DNA of 64,000 nucleotides, taken from assembly GCA_028342535.1 (NCBI GenBank), contig JAOLWQ010000001.1:186001-250000 (forward strand), given 5' to 3'. Of this stretch, positions 60,483-64,000 are shown in pieces. Position 1 is the stretch's first letter. Every line of letters begins with the position of its first letter. The translations under genes were made by a program, and so were the position numbers. The DNA comes from Methylophilaceae bacterium. Its GTDB lineage: Bacteria; Pseudomonadota; Gammaproteobacteria; Burkholderiales; Methylophilaceae. The notes under the pieces were generated by a model that searched no databases, was not told the DNA's origin, and saw nothing but the letters and a program-made list of their open reading frames with translations.

Positions 60483-61857
60483 AATCTGCTAACCTCGATC
60501 TTTCTCCACGAAGGAGAGTAATATGTCCGTTATGATTCCACCCCTTAAATCGATCAACAACATACGTTAATCCTGAACTTCCTTCAGTTAGATAGGGAGT
60601 ATCAATTTGCCCAATATTACCTAAACATACCACCTTAGTTCCTGGGCCTGCTCGAGTAATTAATGTTTTCATTTGTTTTGGTGTTAAATTCTGCGCTTCG
60701 TCAATGATAAGATATTTTTTAAGAAAAGTACGGCCACGCATAAAGTTTAAAGACTTTACTTTTAGTCTTGATCTAATTAGGTCTTGAGTTGCTGACCTCC
60801 CCCAATCTCCTACGTTATTATCTGATTTATTAAGTACATCTAAGTTATCTTCTAATGCTCCCATCCATGGAGTCATTTTTTCTTCTTCAGTACCTGGAAG
60901 AAACCCAATGTCTTCTCCTACAGAGACAGTAACGCGAGTAACGATAATTTCAGAATAAATTTTCTTATCTAATGTTTGGTCTAATCCAGCAGCAAGAGCC
61001 AATAAAGTTTTACCTGTCCCTGCTTGACCAAGAAGTGAAACAAAATCTACATCAGGGTTCATTAATAAATTTAAGGCAAAGTTTTGCTCTTTATTCCTAG
61101 CATTAATTCCCCAAATATTGGATTTGGAATGAGAAAAGTCATGAATAACTTCCAGTGTTGCAGTCTTTCCTTCTATAAGCTTAACAATTGCATGAAAAGG
61201 CTTTTCAAAATCGAAATGTATAAATTGGTTAATTAAGAAGCTTTTGCAAAGTGGTCCAGTTAGACGGTAGAACATTTTTCCTTCTTTTTGCCAAGACTCC
61301 ATCCCTTTACTATGTTTTTCCCAGAAATCTTCTGGGAGATCTATTGATCCTTTGTATAGAAGTTCACTATCCTCCATTACTTTGTCATTAAAATAGTCTT
61401 CAGTATTTATATCTAATGCTCTTGCTTTAATTCTAATATTAAAGTCTTTAGATACTAAAATTACTTGTCTATTTTTATGTTTTCTCTTAAGGTCTGCCAC
61501 GATACTCAAAATTTGATTATCTGCTTTACTTCCAGAAAGCATTGGTAAGTCAAAATTTATTGGATGTGTTTGAAGGAATAAATTACCTGAGATATGAAGG
61601 TTAGCTTTAGACTTTAAAGGACATCCCGAGGATAGTTTACCAATATAAGGGCCTATAATCTCTTCTAAATATCTATGAGTTTGCCTTGCATTTCTTGCTA
61701 CTTCGCTACTACCTTTTTTACTATTATCTAATTCTTCAATCGTAACCATAGGAAGATAAATATCATGCTCTTCAAATCTAAAAAGACAAGATGGGTCATG
61801 TAAGAGAACATTGGTGTCAAGAACAAAAAGTTTTGTTAAAATTGGTTTTTTTTTCAT
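60463..61857 (-). CDS. PhoH-family protein with N-terminal PIN domain
   Basis: PIN FVLDTNVLLHDPSCLFRFEEHDIYLP; SLLGQAGTGKTLLALAAGLDQ; LIIDEAQNLTPKQMKTLITRAG. Confidence 0.93.
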   Translation of the reverse strand: MKKKPILTKLFVLDTNVLLHDPSCLFRFEEHDIYLPMVTIEELDNSKKGSSEVARNARQTHRYLEEIIGPYIGKLSSGCPLKSKANLHISGNLFLQTHPINFDLPMLSGSKADNQILSIVADLKRKHKNRQVILVSKDFNIRIKARALDINTEDYFNDKVMEDSELLYKGSIDLPEDFWEKHSKGMESWQKEGKMFYRLTGPLCKSFLINQFIHFDFEKPFHAIVKLIEGKTATLEVIHDFSHSKSNIWGINARNKEQNFALNLLMNPDVDFVSLLGQAGTGKTLLALAAGLDQTLDKKIYSEIIVTRVTVSVGEDIGFLPGTEEEKMTPWMGALEDNLDVLNKSDNNVGDWGRSATQDLIRSRLKVKSLNFMRGRTFLKKYLIIDEAQNLTPKQMKTLITRAGPGTKVVCLGNIGQIDTPYLTEGSSGLTYVVDRFKGWNHNGHITLLRGERSRLADYATEIL

Positions 61858-61864
61858 TAAGTAT

Positions 61865-62326
61865 CTATATTAGAACTTCAAGAATCTCTTCAATATGGCC
61901 GTTAACTTTAACCCCCCGCCATTCATTGATTAACTTCCCATCTGGATTAATTAAAAAAGTACTTCTTTCTATACCTCTTACCTGTTTACCATACATATTT
62001 TTCATTTTTATGACATTAAATAAATTACAAGCAATTTCTTTTTGGTCACTTAAAAGCTCAAATGGGAAATTATATTTAGCTTTAAAGTTTTCATGAGATT
62101 TTAAAGTATCTCTAGATATTCCAAAAATCTCCACATTCATTTTTTTAAACTTACTAATATTTTCTGTGAAGTCAATACCTTCATTCGTACAGCCCGGCGT
62201 TGAATCTTTTGGATAAAAATAAATAACAACGTATTTGCCAATAAAATTTGATAAGTTAAAGGATAAATTTCCAGTCCCTTCTAGTTCAAAATTCGGTACT
62301 TTTTCATTCAGAGTAATATTTTTCAT
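61865..62326 (-). CDS. bcp: Peroxiredoxin Bcp
   Basis: VVIYFYPKDSTPGCTNEGIDF. Confidence 0.93.
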   Translation of the reverse strand: MKNITLNEKVPNFELEGTGNLSFNLSNFIGKYVVIYFYPKDSTPGCTNEGIDFTENISKFKKMNVEIFGISRDTLKSHENFKAKYNFPFELLSDQKEIACNLFNVIKMKNMYGKQVRGIERSTFLINPDGKLINEWRGVKVNGHIEEILEVLI

Positions 62327-62348
62327 TTTGATAAATTGACCTTTTTTT

Positions 62349-62987
62349 CTATTTAAGTTTAAAAGAAATCGGAACAGTTACGTTAAAAATTTTAGATTCA
62401 AGCTCTTTCGGTGGTTTAGGAAAAGGAGAGGCCCTCTTCACCATATTTATTCCTTCATTATCTAAAACTTTAAAACCACTCTTTTCCTTAATTGTAGACT
62501 TAATTAGATTACCTTGCCCATCAATTTTTAAATTAAGAATAATCTCTCCTTGCCATCCTCTCATTTTTGCTATTCGAGGATATTTTTTTTGTCTCGCTAT
62601 AGCTTTAGTTAATTGAGCACTATAACTTTCAATTGTTTTTTTGATCGTAGAAGAGGTAGGGGCAACATTTTTTTTGACTATAGCTTTTGGTTCTGGAGTT
62701 ATAGCTGGAACTTTTGGTTCTGGAGTTATAGCTGGAACTTTTGGTTCTGGAGTTATATTTTTTTTAATTGGTATAGGCTCTATTTTTTTTATAGCCTTTG
62801 GTTCTGGTTCTGGTTCTAACTCTGGTTCATTCATTAAAATATCTATATTTAATTCTACTGGCAATGTTGTATCTTTGTAATTTAGTGATGGAATATAAAA
62901 TAAAAATGCAGTATGAAGCAATACAGATAAAAGAATTGTTTCAGTTAAAGAAAAGCCTTGTTTATTTTGAAGAGACAAGTTCGGCAA
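62349..62987 (-). CDS. tonB: TonB-family energy transducer
   Basis: N-terminal TM; Pro/Glu/Lys linker; C-terminal ARQKKYPRIAKMRGWQGEIILNLKIDGQGNL. Confidence 0.88.
   Translation of the reverse strand: MPNLSLQNKQGFSLTETILLSVLLHTAFLFYIPSLNYKDTTLPVELNIDILMNEPELEPEPEPKAIKKIEPIPIKKNITPEPKVPAITPEPKVPAITPEPKAIVKKNVAPTSSTIKKTIESYSAQLTKAIARQKKYPRIAKMRGWQGEIILNLKIDGQGNLIKSTIKEKSGFKVLDNEGINMVKRASPFPKPPKELESKIFNVTVPISFKLK
62684..62757. repeat. 27-bp tandem repeat in tonB linker, about 2.7 copies
   Basis: cttttggttctggagttatagctggaa x2 then cttttggttctggagttata; encodes ITPEPKVPA. Confidence 0.95.
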
Positions 62988-63058
62988 AGTATATGTTGAG
63001 AGCTAATTAAAAATTATAATTATAGCTTATTTGAAGAAAATAATTAATGAAATCAAGC

Positions 63059-64000
63059 CTATATAAAACTATCCATTAATTGAATATCTACTATTTCACC
63101 TGCTTTAATTGCACCCCTATCCATATTTAGGACTATGAAGCAATTTGCCTTACTCATGGAGCTGAGGATTCCAGATCCCTGTTGCCCTGTAGTTTTCACT
63201 TTCCACACTCCATTTGATTGAAATAATATACCTCTTTGAAATTCTGTTCTACCTGGCCTTTTAAAAATTGATTCTACACATTCTACTTTTAACAAAGGTA
63301 TCGTATCATCAATTTTTAATCCCATACGATTCTTGAGTGCATTCTGAACAATTTGATAAAAAGTAACCATTGCTGAAACAGGATTCCCCGGCAAACCAAA
63401 AAAGTCAGTTGTATTTATTTTTCCATAAGCCATTGGTCTACCTGGTTTAATCGATAATTTCCAAAATAAAACTTGACCAATTTCTTTTAAAACTTCTTTC
63501 ATATAGTCAGCTTCCCCAACAGATACTCCACCAGTAGTGACAATCACATCGGCTACTTTTGATGCTTTAAGGAGAGTATTTTTTATAATTATTTTACTGT
63601 CAGGGATGAGGCCTAGATCTATACATTCAACATTTAATCTATTGAGCATAGAGTGAATAGTAAAATGATTGCTATTATAAACTTGTCCTGATTTTATTTT
63701 TTCCCCTGCTTTAACAACCTCATCTCCTGTCGAAAAAAATCCTACTTTCAGTTTTTTAAATACTTTTACCTTAGCAAGACCTAAAGAAGCTATTAATCCT
63801 AGTTCTGAAGGGTAAAGTAGCGTTCCTTTACTCAAGACAATATCTCTTTGTTTAATGTCCTCACCACATTTTCTAATATTTGCACCAAATTTTGGCTTTT
63901 CAATAAAAGTTATTTCATTATTTGCATGTTTTACTAATTCAATTGGTATAACGGTATCTACTCCTTTTGGAATTTTACCACCCGTCATGATTTGAATTGC
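63059..64000 (-). CDS. moeA: Molybdopterin molybdotransferase MoeA, 5' end beyond window
   Basis: MTGGKIPKGVDTVIPIE; TTGGVSVGEADYMKEVL; GLPGNPVSAMVTF. Confidence 0.95.
   Translation of the reverse strand, partial: AIQIMTGGKIPKGVDTVIPIELVKHANNEITFIEKPKFGANIRKCGEDIKQRDIVLSKGTLLYPSELGLIASLGLAKVKVFKKLKVGFFSTGDEVVKAGEKIKSGQVYNSNHFTIHSMLNRLNVECIDLGLIPDSKIIIKNTLLKASKVADVIVTTGGVSVGEADYMKEVLKEIGQVLFWKLSIKPGRPMAYGKINTTDFFGLPGNPVSAMVTFYQIVQNALKNRMGLKIDDTIPLLKVECVESIFKRPGRTEFQRGILFQSNGVWKVKTTGQQGSGILSSMSKANCFIVLNMDRGAIKAGEIVDIQLMDSFI

Noticed and set aside
62613-62880. Plus-strand ORFs opposite tonB (repeated FWFWSYSWN / GSGVIAGTF)
   Set aside because: Antisense shadows of the tonB 27-bp repeats

Overview
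The window is an AT-rich bacterial chromosome segment. Gene content (XoxF-type methanol dehydrogenase with xoxJ and a cytochrome c, plus proteobacterial housekeeping order) fits a streamlined betaproteobacterial methylotroph similar to Methylophilaceae/OM43; this taxonomy is inference. It begins with conserved housekeeping clusters: yebC-ruvCAB-ybgC-tolQRAB-pal-cpoB-queE-queC, rpsP-rimM-trmD-rplS-xerD, folB/plsY/tsaD, and rpsU-yqeY-dnaG-rpoD followed by a tRNA with CAT anticodon. A ~20.5 kb accessory surface-glycan island follows (about 20.0-40.5 kb). It holds rfbF/rfbG and an unusual RfbH-like dehydrase, three radical SAM proteins (one paired with an unrecognised 269-aa protein, one fused to a nucleotide-sugar-type N-terminal domain), a PhyH-like oxygenase, a tandem GT2 protein, and a seven-gene minus-strand operon (GtrA, GT2, NeuB-SAF-cupin, a TPP enzyme, zinc-ribbon methyltransferase, Nudix, SDR). 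After the island come a rubrerythrin/Fe-S/DUF3501 cluster, AlkA, HU, UmuDC, a RodZ-like protein, NhaD-like antiporter, xoxFJG, ndh, lplT, phoH, bcp, tonB and a truncated moeA. The best candidates for undescribed biology are the 25.1-27.2 kb radical SAM/unknown pair, the 33.1-40.5 kb NeuB/TPP/methyltransferase operon, the Fe-S-cysteine-less RfbH homologue, the shared repetitive tails on ribosomal proteins S16 and L19, and a ruvC gene with no ATG/GTG/TTG start. All family assignments are from motif recognition by eye; no searches were run.
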